Of a stretch of DNA of 21,644 nt, positions 1 to 5,524 are shown one piece after another (within the stretch, counting starts at the first letter, position 1; each line of letters begins with the position of its first letter). Position numbers and translations under genes: made by a program. The DNA is from a virus, in the IMG/VR virus record IMGVR_UViG_3300042542_005060, positions 1-21,644 of that record; one strand, written 5' to 3'. The notes beneath the pieces were generated by a model that made no database searches, was not told the DNA's origin, and saw nothing but the letters and a program-made list of their open reading frames with translations.

Positions 1-249
1 CAATTCTTTGATCCAGAGGCGCCACATCTTGGTTGGAGAGATGATGGACTAAGGATTCAAGCCCTAAACCTTGGCCCGAAAACAGGTACTCCCTATGTGC
101 AGCCCAGCAGTTCGGGCACGTCGCAGTTTTACTACACCAACATCTGTGGGGTTTACACTTTTAGAAATGTTGGCTTTGGTGTTCAATACACCAGGCTATT
201 CCCCATCGGTACCTATACAACCTGCGTCACCTCCGCCACCTGCCCATGA
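1..249 (+). CDS. C-terminal end of a tail-fibre-like or virion protein (5' truncated)
   Basis: Frame 1 is open from the window edge to TGA at 247-249, giving the last 82 residues of a longer protein whose start lies outside. The visible part is rich in Gly, Thr, Tyr and Phe and ends in a Cys/Thr-rich tail (residues about 72-82, with two Cys). This composition suits a beta-rich structural protein. The stretch is visibly more A+T-rich than the next gene, as if recently exchanged. Its stop overlaps the next start as ATGA, so both belong to one plus-strand late transcript. A tail fibre or host-recognition role is inferred only from its place ahead of tail genes; I recognise no domain. Confidence 0.55.
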   Translation, partial: QFFDPEAPHLGWRDDGLRIQALNLGPKTGTPYVQPSSSGTSQFYYTNICGVYTFRNVGFGVQYTRLFPIGTYTTCVTSATCP

Positions 250-485
250 CCATGCCCGATCTCACCACCATGGCCGAGTCCCTCGTCGTCACCGCCGGCC
301 AGGCGCTCACCAATGGCCTTGTCGATCAGGACATCTACAACCAGCGCCTCGCCACCTGCTTCAGCTGCGAGCAGTTCAACCATGACTCCCGCCGCTGTTC
401 CCTCTGCGGTTGCTTCATGATCGCCAAGGCACGCATCGGCGGAGATCCCCGGGCGCTCTGCCCTCAAGGTCTCTGGCAGCGGTAA
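246..485 (+). CDS. small Cys-rich, zinc-ribbon-like phage protein
   Basis: A 79-aa protein with an N-terminal helical half and a C-terminal cysteine cluster: C38 and C41 (CxxC), then C51, C54 and C56 (CxxCxC), then C72 in a CPxGxW ending. This arrangement looks like a small zinc-binding knuckle of a type often seen as a conserved hypothetical among phage tail genes; the family name is not certain. Start ATG 246 overlaps the upstream stop (ATGA), and the next gene begins 3 nt after its stop, so translation is probably coupled. A metal-binding structural or assembly role is inference. Confidence 0.7.
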   Translation: MTMPDLTTMAESLVVTAGQALTNGLVDQDIYNQRLATCFSCEQFNHDSRRCSLCGCFMIAKARIGGDPRALCPQGLWQR

Positions 486-488
486 CCC

Positions 489-1019
489 ATGGCCACCTTT
501 CCTTCCCTCAACCCGGCCACACGGATCTTCACCCCGCCATCAGATCAGCTGCAGCGCACCCGCTCGCTCAGCGGCGTCTACGAATCCGTCCTCCTCGGCA
601 GCGCACCACGTGACGCACGCATTGAGCTGTCCTTCGCAGCTCTGAGCACCGCCGACAAGGATCTGATCGTCAGCCACTACGACGGCCAGGAGTCGGACTT
701 TATCGCCTTCGATCTTCCCTCTGCCCTCTTCTCTGGTCACACCTCCGCGAACTACCTGACCGCCGGCTACCTCTGGCGATACGACGCACCGCCCGAGATC
801 GTCGACATTCCATCCGATCAGTCCAGCGGTTGCACCCTCGTCCACAACGTCTCTGTCACCCTCATCTCTGAAGTCGCAGCCCTGATGTTCGTCGTCGGTG
901 CTGACCTTCGCCTTTCCCTCTCCATCACCCCTGGCGCCGCCACCGCCTCAAGCTCCGCTGCTGGCGCTGCCCTCACGCTCACACTCTCCCTTGATGCTGG
1001 CCTGGCGACGGCCTCCTAA
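489..1019 (+). CDS. phage tail protein, paralogue of 1459-1800, with extra C-terminal repeats
   Basis: A 176-aa protein. Residues 1-130 share a layout with the gene at 1459-1800: MAxFPxLxP at the N-terminus, a central LSF-x-x-LS then LIxSH block, and a W-x-Y-x-x-PP motif followed by a V-x-V-x-L strand near the end. The pattern recalls a small tail/virion protein family of cyanophages and other marine phages. After residue 130 it carries an Ala/Ser/Thr/Leu-rich extension in which an 18-residue unit (GADLRLSL... and GAALTLTL..., each ending in ATAS) appears twice. It sits 3 nt after the Cys-rich gene and 23 nt before the next tail gene. The tail assignment comes from the family pattern and context. 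Confidence 0.7.
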   Translation: MATFPSLNPATRIFTPPSDQLQRTRSLSGVYESVLLGSAPRDARIELSFAALSTADKDLIVSHYDGQESDFIAFDLPSALFSGHTSANYLTAGYLWRYDAPPEIVDIPSDQSSGCTLVHNVSVTLISEVAALMFVVGADLRLSLSITPGAATASSSAAGAALTLTLSLDAGLATAS

Positions 1020-1042
1020 ACTCCAACCATCGAGCACATTCA

Positions 1043-1459
1043 ATGGCCAGCCTGATCTACAACACCTTCCACCGCGACCTGGCCACCGGTGCGATCGATG
1101 CCGACACCGACACCTTCAAGGTGATGCTCGTCACTTCGTCCTACACCCCAGACAAGGACGTCCACGACAAGCGAAACGACATCACCAACGAAGTCACCGG
1201 CACCGGCTACAGCACCGGCGGCGTCACCTCAGCCGCTACCGTCACGCTCAGCACCGCGAACGACCGGACCACCATCCAGTTCGGTGCCGTCTCCTGGGCC
1301 AGCTCTACCATCACCGCCCGGGGCGCCGTCTACTACAAGTCCCGCGGCGGCGCCAGCAGTGCAGACGAGCTCGTGGCCTACAACGACTTCGGCACTGATG
1401 TCTCGACCACCTCCGGCACCTTCTCCCTGGCGGCCACGACGATCACCATCCAGAACTGA
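1043..1459 (+). CDS. conserved phage structural protein
   Basis: A 138-aa protein with hallmarks of a widespread small phage structural family: an N-terminal YNTFHRDL segment, then IDADTDTFKVMLVTSSY, an NEVTGTGYSTGGV turn, and a C-terminal ITARGAVYYK strand followed by AYNDFG. It is beta-rich with no signal peptide or TM segment. Its TGA overlaps the next ATG (TGATG at 1457-1461), indicating coupled translation. It lies between two paralogous tail proteins, which supports a virion role. The exact position in the particle (tail, neck or decoration) cannot be decided from the sequence. Confidence 0.75.
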   Translation: MASLIYNTFHRDLATGAIDADTDTFKVMLVTSSYTPDKDVHDKRNDITNEVTGTGYSTGGVTSAATVTLSTANDRTTIQFGAVSWASSTITARGAVYYKSRGGASSADELVAYNDFGTDVSTTSGTFSLAATTITIQN

Positions 1460-1800
1460 TGGCCTACTTCCCGCCCCTCGCGCCGAACGAGCGCAGCTAC
1501 GACCTGGGGCGGCATCCCGTCACGACACAGCCTGGCTGGGCTGGTGGTGCTGTTCGCTTCCGCACCGGCCCGACGCGCACCGGTGCAGCCCTGTCGCTCA
1601 GCTTCCTCAACCTCAGCCAGACCGAGGCTGCGCTGATCCGCTCTCACTTCGCCACCCAGGGCAGCGGTGCGATCCCCTTTCAGCTCGGTTCCATCACCCT
1701 CTCCGACCCTCGCTACTGGGTCTACCTCGAGCCGCCGCAGGAGACGCACCGATCGGGCAGCGTCATCGACGTCACGGTGAGGCTGCAGGCGGTGCTCTGA
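1459..1800 (+). CDS. phage tail protein (short paralogue of 489-1019)
   Basis: A 113-aa protein: MAYFPPLAPNER start, TGAALSLSFLNLSQTEAALI core with RSHF, then W-x-Y-x-x-PP and a closing VIDVTVRL strand. It matches the first ~130 residues of the 489-1019 product motif for motif but lacks the Ala/Ser-rich extension, so the two look like products of a duplication split by the 1043-1459 gene. The start is fixed by the TGATG overlap with the upstream stop. Expected role: a small virion component made late from the plus-strand operon; the precise function is unknown. Confidence 0.7.
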   Translation: MAYFPPLAPNERSYDLGRHPVTTQPGWAGGAVRFRTGPTRTGAALSLSFLNLSQTEAALIRSHFATQGSGAIPFQLGSITLSDPRYWVYLEPPQETHRSGSVIDVTVRLQAVL

Positions 1801-1836
1801 CCGGCCAGCTACCCTCGGATGGTGGAGACCCATGGC

Positions 1837-2106
1837 ATGGCAGACAACGTCGACCAGGTCTCGCACCTGGAGATCTTCCGGGCGGTCATCGCCCTTGAGA
1901 CAAAGGTTGACCTGCTGCTGCAGCGGGAGACCAGCAGGGATGAGTCGGAGCAGAAGCGGGACGAGCGGATCAACGCATTGGAGCGCAGCCAGGCCTGGAT
2001 CCTCGGCATCTGCGCTGCCCTCTCCATCCTCGGCCCGATCATCGTGACTGCTGCTGCCCCGCGACTACAGTTCGGACAGCCAGCGACGCACGAGCAGCAT
2101 CGATGA
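1837..2106 (+). CDS. coiled-coil plus single-TM protein (holin- or spanin-like candidate)
   Basis: An 89-aa protein from ATG 1837. An in-frame ATG at 1819 also exists, but a purine-rich GGTGGAG at about 1820-1826 is well placed as ribosome binding site for 1837. Residues 10-50 are charged and heptad-like, predicting a coiled coil. Residues about 52-72 (WILGICAALSILGPIIVTAAA) are one TM helix, followed by a short polar tail. It stands directly before a peptidoglycan-modifying enzyme and within 1.5 kb of the lysozyme, so a role in lysis or membrane anchoring is plausible. Its stop overlaps the next start (ATGA). Confidence 0.65.
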   Translation: MADNVDQVSHLEIFRAVIALETKVDLLLQRETSRDESEQKRDERINALERSQAWILGICAALSILGPIIVTAAAPRLQFGQPATHEQHR

Positions 2107-2612
2107 TCGGTCCCAAGAAGCGGCCTCAGGACTGCGGCTTCAGGCCTGGCGACAGCCACCTCATCGTCAACGACATCACCGAGCGGGCGAAGGCCTTCAG
2201 CTTCTCTGGCCAGCTGCTGTGGGAGATCCCTTGCCTGGCCCGTGGGCAGGGGTCTGACTACGACTGGGCAGGCGTCGGAACCGATACGCCCCCGGGCCTC
2301 TACAAGATCGGCGCGATCTACCGCGACTATGAGATCGATCCGGTGCCGGTCTACAGCCGCAACGTCATGGCCTATGGCTGGTACAGCTTCGACCTGGTGG
2401 AGCTCGAGGGGCAGGAGCAGCGGCACGGTCGGGCCGGCATCATGATCCACGGCGGCGGCAGCGCCTGCGGCTGGCCCGGGGCATGGGAACCACGCCAGCC
2501 CCTGGTGCCGACACTCGGCTGCATCCGTCTCCACAACGCCGACCTGCGCGACCGGATCCTGCCCCTCACCGCCAGCGGTGCTGTCTTCGTCAGCGTCTAC
2601 CAGGAGGGCTGA
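2103..2612 (+). CDS. L,D-transpeptidase (YkuD)-like protein
   Basis: A 169-aa protein. An IMIHGG segment places the conserved His at residue 116, and a TLGCIRLHN segment places the candidate catalytic Cys at residue 140. This His...(S/T)xGC(I/V)R layout is typical of YkuD-fold L,D-transpeptidases, which form or rearrange peptide cross-links in peptidoglycan; DUF2778-type relatives share it. There is no signal peptide or TM segment, so export would need a holin or virion incorporation. Coupled by ATGA to the TM protein upstream and by TGATG to the dioxygenase downstream. A role in cell-wall attack or remodelling during lysis is inferred from the nearby lysozyme. Confidence 0.75.
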   Translation: MIGPKKRPQDCGFRPGDSHLIVNDITERAKAFSFSGQLLWEIPCLARGQGSDYDWAGVGTDTPPGLYKIGAIYRDYEIDPVPVYSRNVMAYGWYSFDLVELEGQEQRHGRAGIMIHGGGSACGWPGAWEPRQPLVPTLGCIRLHNADLRDRILPLTASGAVFVSVYQEG

Positions 2613-3154
2613 TGGAATTGGCTGACCTGGTTCGCATCTACCCGGCGGTGCTCAGCCCCGCCACCTGCCGCAATCTGATCGAAGGCTTCGAGCATCGCAA
2701 CCATCTGCAGCATCGGATCGACGATGATGACTGCCGGGTCACGAAGCTGAACCTCAGCCACGACTGGCCCGAAGCGCAACTCGACATCCTCGATGCTCTG
2801 ATCCCACAGTTCGAGGCCTACTCCTCTGACCTGGCCATCGGCCCACACCAGTGGCCCGATGACCTAACGCTGGAGAACATCTGGATCAGCCGCTACAACC
2901 CGCACGTCGACGAATGCCCTGAGCATGTTGACGTGGTCGACCACGGCACCGCCCGGCGGTTCCTGTCGATCCTGATCTGGCTCAACGACGTCCGCGACGG
3001 CGGCGAGACCGACTTCCCGCTGTGGCGGCAGGCGGTTCGACCGAGTGCCGGTAGTCTGTTGCTGTTCCCCCCGATGTGGCCCTGGCTGCATGCTGGGAGG
3101 ACGCCACGGTCAGGCCCGAAGTACGTCCTGACCACCTTCCTCCACTACTGCTGA
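2612..3154 (+). CDS. 2-oxoglutarate/Fe(II) dioxygenase, prolyl 4-hydroxylase-like
   Basis: A 180-aa protein starting at ATG 2612, set by the TGATG overlap and an AGGAGG site at 2602-2607. The double-stranded beta-helix iron site is visible: H105-x-D107 in EHVDVVD, then H160 in WLHAG, and K170 ten residues later as probable 2-oxoglutarate ligand. A GGETDFP motif (about 130-136) and RPSAGSLLLFP (about 143-153) match prolyl-hydroxylase-type enzymes. Such small dioxygenases recur in cyanophage genomes; the substrate is usually unknown. It lies between two lysis-region genes, so it is an accessory gene transcribed late. Substrate not predictable. Confidence 0.85.
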   Translation: MELADLVRIYPAVLSPATCRNLIEGFEHRNHLQHRIDDDDCRVTKLNLSHDWPEAQLDILDALIPQFEAYSSDLAIGPHQWPDDLTLENIWISRYNPHVDECPEHVDVVDHGTARRFLSILIWLNDVRDGGETDFPLWRQAVRPSAGSLLLFPPMWPWLHAGRTPRSGPKYVLTTFLHYC

Positions 3155-3161
3155 GGCAACC

Positions 3162-3308
3162 ATGGACCACATCAAGCCCGAGTACATCGGCTTCGCCCTC
3201 TTCGTGATCAGCGAGATCATCGGGATGGCCAAGATCCGCCCCAACTCCATCACCCAGCTGGCCCTGCAGCTGCTCCGCCAGTCCTTCCCCTACCACCCCG
3301 GCCGCTGA
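3162..3308 (+). CDS. 48-aa conserved phage membrane protein
   Basis: A short gene from ATG 3162 to TGA 3306-3308. The peptide has an N-terminal hydrophobic helix (EYIGFALFVISEIIGMAK, residues 7-24) followed by an amphipathic QLALQLLRQS helix. The EYIGFALFVISEIIGM block resembles a small protein I associate with cyanophages, usually called hypothetical. Its size, single helix and position one nucleotide before the lysozyme gene make it a reasonable holin or lysis-accessory candidate. It fills the space between dioxygenase and lysozyme exactly, in keeping with the compact operon. Confidence 0.75.
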   Translation: MDHIKPEYIGFALFVISEIIGMAKIRPNSITQLALQLLRQSFPYHPGR

Positions 3309-3309
3309 C

Positions 3310-3756
3310 GTGCCCTTCGACCGCTCCGCCCTCATCCGCCAGATCCGGCTGCATGAGGGCGAACGGCTGAAGCCGTACAGGTGCACCGCCGGCAAGCTCA
3401 CGATCGGCGTCGGCCGCAACCTCGACGATCGCGGCATCACCCGCGAGGAGTCGGCGATGCTGCTCGACGGCGACATCCGGCTACTGGAGATTGAGCTGTT
3501 CCGCGCGCTGCCCTGGGCCTCGGCCCTCGATGACGTGCGCCAGCGGGTGCTGCTCGACATGGCCTTCAACCTGGGCCTGCCCGGGCTGCTGCAGTTCAAG
3601 CGCACCCTCGAGGCGATCCGGACCGGCCAGTATCAGCAGGCGGCGACGATGATGCTCGACTCGCTGTGGGCCCGGCAGGTGGGGCAGCGCGCCGAGCGGC
3701 TGGCCAGGATGATGGCGACCGGCGCGACACCGCGGGAGCTGTGGCCGCCGGCATGA
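3310..3756 (+). CDS. endolysin, T4-type lysozyme (GH24)
   Basis: A 148-aa protein with GTG start at 3310, one base after the previous stop. N-terminal catalytic segment: E16 in LHEGERLKPY, C25 in RCTAGK and T31 in TIGVGRN. The E-8-D/C-5-T spacing is that of GH24 muramidases, with Cys at the position held by Asp20 in T4 lysozyme; Cys-type GH24 endolysins are known. The C-terminal half has the usual FNLG and RAERL-type helices. It cleaves peptidoglycan glycan strands. There is no signal peptide, so it probably relies on a holin. Last gene of the late operon; its stop abuts the convergent phosphoesterase stop with no spacer. Confidence 0.9.
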   Translation: MPFDRSALIRQIRLHEGERLKPYRCTAGKLTIGVGRNLDDRGITREESAMLLDGDIRLLEIELFRALPWASALDDVRQRVLLDMAFNLGLPGLLQFKRTLEAIRTGQYQQAATMMLDSLWARQVGQRAERLARMMATGATPRELWPPA

Positions 3757-4614
3757 TCAGGCTGCTGGGCTGGGGATGATGTCGACGCCGGAGGAATGGC
3801 GCGGGCGAAGGGTCAGCCAGATCCCGCCCAAGGACTTCGGCAGGACGATCTTCTCCACCGCCCAGCCGCCGCCGCTGGCGAACTCCTCCTTGTAGGTGCC
3901 GGTCTGCAGATGCCAGCGGGTCTCGATCTGCTGCTGGCCTGAGGTGGTGACTCGGTAGCAGGGGTGCGCCGCTATCGTCCTCTCGTGGTTGTGGCCGTTG
4001 ACCCAGATCGACGCCTGCGGGGCCAGGGTGGCGTAGCGACCCCCGCCCATGACGCCCTTCGTCACGACGCCGCCCCAGGCACCGTGGTGGAAGAACAGCA
4101 GCACCGAGCGGGACTTGCCGGGGCCACGCTCGTTCTCCTGGTAGAAGCTGAACCGCACGAACCCCTGGTAGGGCATGTGGTGCGGAGCGCCGGGGCCCAT
4201 CCGACGGATGACGTTGTCGAGGGGGTCCACCTCGTTCCGGCCGGCGACCGCTGTCTCGTGGTTGCCGTCGGAGATCATCGCCAGGGTGCCGACCCAGGGC
4301 CGGAGGAAGTCGGCGGCCTCGCCGAACACCAGGTCGAAGTAGTTGGACCCGAGGTGCTCCGGTCGGATGCTGCTCTTCGATCCGCGTCGGTCGTTCTTCC
4401 CCTGCATCAGGCAGAGGACATCACCGAACATGAAGGCGGCACCCTGCCGGTCGCGGCACTCGTTCAGGTGCCGGGCGAGGAGGGCCCGGTTGCACTTCGG
4501 GTTGTCGAGGTGGATGTCGGAAGCGAGGAGGCAGTGGAACTCCTCGGACTTCGAGCTATAAGGAATGCGCACATCGAGGAGTGCCGGGCCAACCCTGACG
4601 ACGTGGTGGCGCAC
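3757..4614 (-). CDS. calcineurin-like metallophosphoesterase
   Basis: A 285-aa protein if the GTG at 4614 is used; a second GTG at 4572 would remove 14 residues. All five metallophosphoesterase motifs are present from the longer start: D33-x-H35 (SDIHLDN), G64-D65, G117-N-H-E120, H176-H-G and G207-H-N-H210. These bind a dinuclear metal centre. Such enzymes hydrolyse phosphomono- or diesters, including nucleic acids; the phage substrate is unknown. Upstream codons in the same frame back to 4818 belong to the neighbouring HTH gene read in another frame, so I reject them. Transcribed leftward behind two small genes, 38 nt after the TM-HTH gene. Confidence 0.85.
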   Translation of the reverse strand: MRHHVVRVGPALLDVRIPYSSKSEEFHCLLASDIHLDNPKCNRALLARHLNECRDRQGAAFMFGDVLCLMQGKNDRRGSKSSIRPEHLGSNYFDLVFGEAADFLRPWVGTLAMISDGNHETAVAGRNEVDPLDNVIRRMGPGAPHHMPYQGFVRFSFYQENERGPGKSRSVLLFFHHGAWGGVVTKGVMGGGRYATLAPQASIWVNGHNHERTIAAHPCYRVTTSGQQQIETRWHLQTGTYKEEFASGGGWAVEKIVLPKSLGGIWLTLRPRHSSGVDIIPSPAA

Positions 4615-4652
4615 GATCTGTCCACAATGGACACCCGCAGGGTAGCGGGCGG

Positions 4653-4838
4653 TCAGGCCGCGAGCATCCGGCGGACAGTGGTGCGGCTGCAGCCGAGGCG
4701 ATCGGCGATGCGCTGCTGGGTCCAGCCGGCGGCGCGCCAGCGGCGGGCCCGCTGCTGCCGGGTCTCGGTGGCCCAGAGGATGATGACGATGGGCAGGAGC
4801 AGGAGAGCAACGGCCCAAGCGAGGACGCAGGTGGTCAT
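4653..4838 (-). CDS. membrane-anchored HTH microprotein
   Basis: A 61-aa protein from ATG 4838; a GTG at 4892 would add 18 polar residues. Residues 4-22 form one hydrophobic helix (CVLAWAVALLLLPIVIILW). The rest is basic and forms a resolvase/Hin-type helix-turn-helix: RARRWRAAGWTQQRIADRLG, then CSRTTVRRML. A DNA-binding HTH attached directly to a TM anchor in so short a protein is unusual; it might tether DNA to the membrane or regulate transcription there. No clear ribosome binding site separates the two starts. It lies between a small hypothetical and the metallophosphoesterase on the same strand. Confidence 0.6.
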   Translation of the reverse strand: MTTCVLAWAVALLLLPIVIILWATETRQQRARRWRAAGWTQQRIADRLGCSRTTVRRMLAA

Positions 4839-4898
4839 GGTGTGAATGCGATGGAGTCGACGGCGCGCTCGGCCTGTCGATGACTGGTTCACGGATTG

Positions 4899-5132
4899 TC
4901 AGCCCGGCAGCAGCGCCGCCAGGGCGCCCTTCACGTCAGCGGCCTTGTATCCGGCGATGGCCGCTTCAACGTTGGCGAACCGGCGACCAGCCGACAGGCC
5001 AGGGTGGCCGGCCCGCTGAATGTAAACGCCAACGGCGCCCCAGGAGTGGAAGTAGACGCTGATCTCACGGCCCTTCTCGGTGGTCAGGGTATAGGACTGC
5101 TCGTTGTGCTTCTCGATGAGGGTGGCGGTCAT
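4899..5132 (-). CDS. small conserved hypothetical protein
   Basis: A 77-aa protein from ATG 5132 (MTATLIEKH). A beta-rich N-terminal half ending in SVYFHSWGAVGVYIQRAGHP is followed by GRRFANVEAAIAGYKAADVK, a helical segment. The WG-x-V-x-V...RAGHP...GRxF...AIxxYK pattern looks like a conserved small family seen in picocyanobacteria and their phages, without assigned function. First gene of a three-gene leftward unit; a TAGGGT sequence on the minus strand at 5178-5183 is a plausible -10 box, 46 nt upstream of the start. Confidence 0.6.
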   Translation of the reverse strand: MTATLIEKHNEQSYTLTTEKGREISVYFHSWGAVGVYIQRAGHPGLSAGRRFANVEAAIAGYKAADVKGALAALLPG

Positions 5133-5177
5133 GACTGGTGACGTGTGGTGATGGGACGTCTCCGCCCCGATGATCAC

Positions 5178-5260
5178 ACCCTACCGGCCGCCATCCCGCT
5201 GCAGGGTTGAGTAGTAACAATCGTTCACAATCCGATCCGCTGCAGCCCCGCCGGTAGACT
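5178..5260. promoter_or_regulatory. divergent control region with 15-bp element GTAACAATCGTTCAC
   Basis: This head-to-head gap holds GTAACAATCGTTCAC at 5214-5228, which recurs exactly at 10149-10163. On the minus strand TAGGGT (5178-5183) is a candidate -10 for the gene starting at 5132. On the plus strand TAGACT (5255-5260) is a candidate -10 for the gene at 5267; if real, that transcript would be almost leaderless. The element lies 30 nt from TAGGGT here and 29 nt in the second region, suggesting a bound regulator with fixed geometry. The near-inverted arms GTAAC/GTT(C)AC support a dimeric protein site. Inferred from sequence pattern only. Confidence 0.4.
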
Positions 5261-5266
5261 GCTCCC

Positions 5267-5521
5267 ATGGCGCCCTCTCCACACCACTCGGTGCTGCAAC
5301 AGGCTCTGCCTGGCCTCCTCGTTGCGGTCGCCACTACTGCTCTCACCATCGGCGCCACCCTCGTCGGCTTCACCTGGCGTCAGACCATCACCCTCGCAGA
5401 GATGGCGAAAACCCTGACGGTCGTCTGCCAGCAGCTGGAGCAGAAGACCGCCAAGGATCAGCAGCAGGACGAAGCGATCCAAGGCCTTCGGGTTGATGTC
5501 GAAGGCCTCCGGCATCGCTGA
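5267..5521 (+). CDS. small TM/coiled-coil protein
   Basis: An 84-aa protein. Residues about 14-36 (LPGLLVAVATTALTIGATLVGFTW) form one TM helix. The remainder (AEMAKTLTVVCQQLEQK, KDQQQDEAIQGLRVDVEGL) is a predicted coiled coil facing away from the membrane. This topology is the reverse of the 1837-2106 protein (coil first, TM second). It is a lone plus-strand gene among leftward genes; its stop lies 3 nt from the haloperoxidase stop. It begins MAP, like two other promoter-proximal small genes here (10206, 17776). Function unknown; holin, spanin or superinfection roles are possible. Confidence 0.6.
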   Translation: MAPSPHHSVLQQALPGLLVAVATTALTIGATLVGFTWRQTITLAEMAKTLTVVCQQLEQKTAKDQQQDEAIQGLRVDVEGLRHR

Positions 5522-5524
5522 ACC

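Noticed and set aside
4615-4818. Extending the metallophosphoesterase N-terminus to 4818.
   Set aside because: The extra residues are Arg/Pro/His-rich shadow sequence of the TM-HTH gene in another frame, and all phosphoesterase motifs lie after 4614.
5214-5228. Calling GTAACAATCGTTCAC an NtcA or LexA site.
   Set aside because: It deviates from GTA-N8-TAC by a base insertion and is not a clean LexA palindrome; regulator identity left open.
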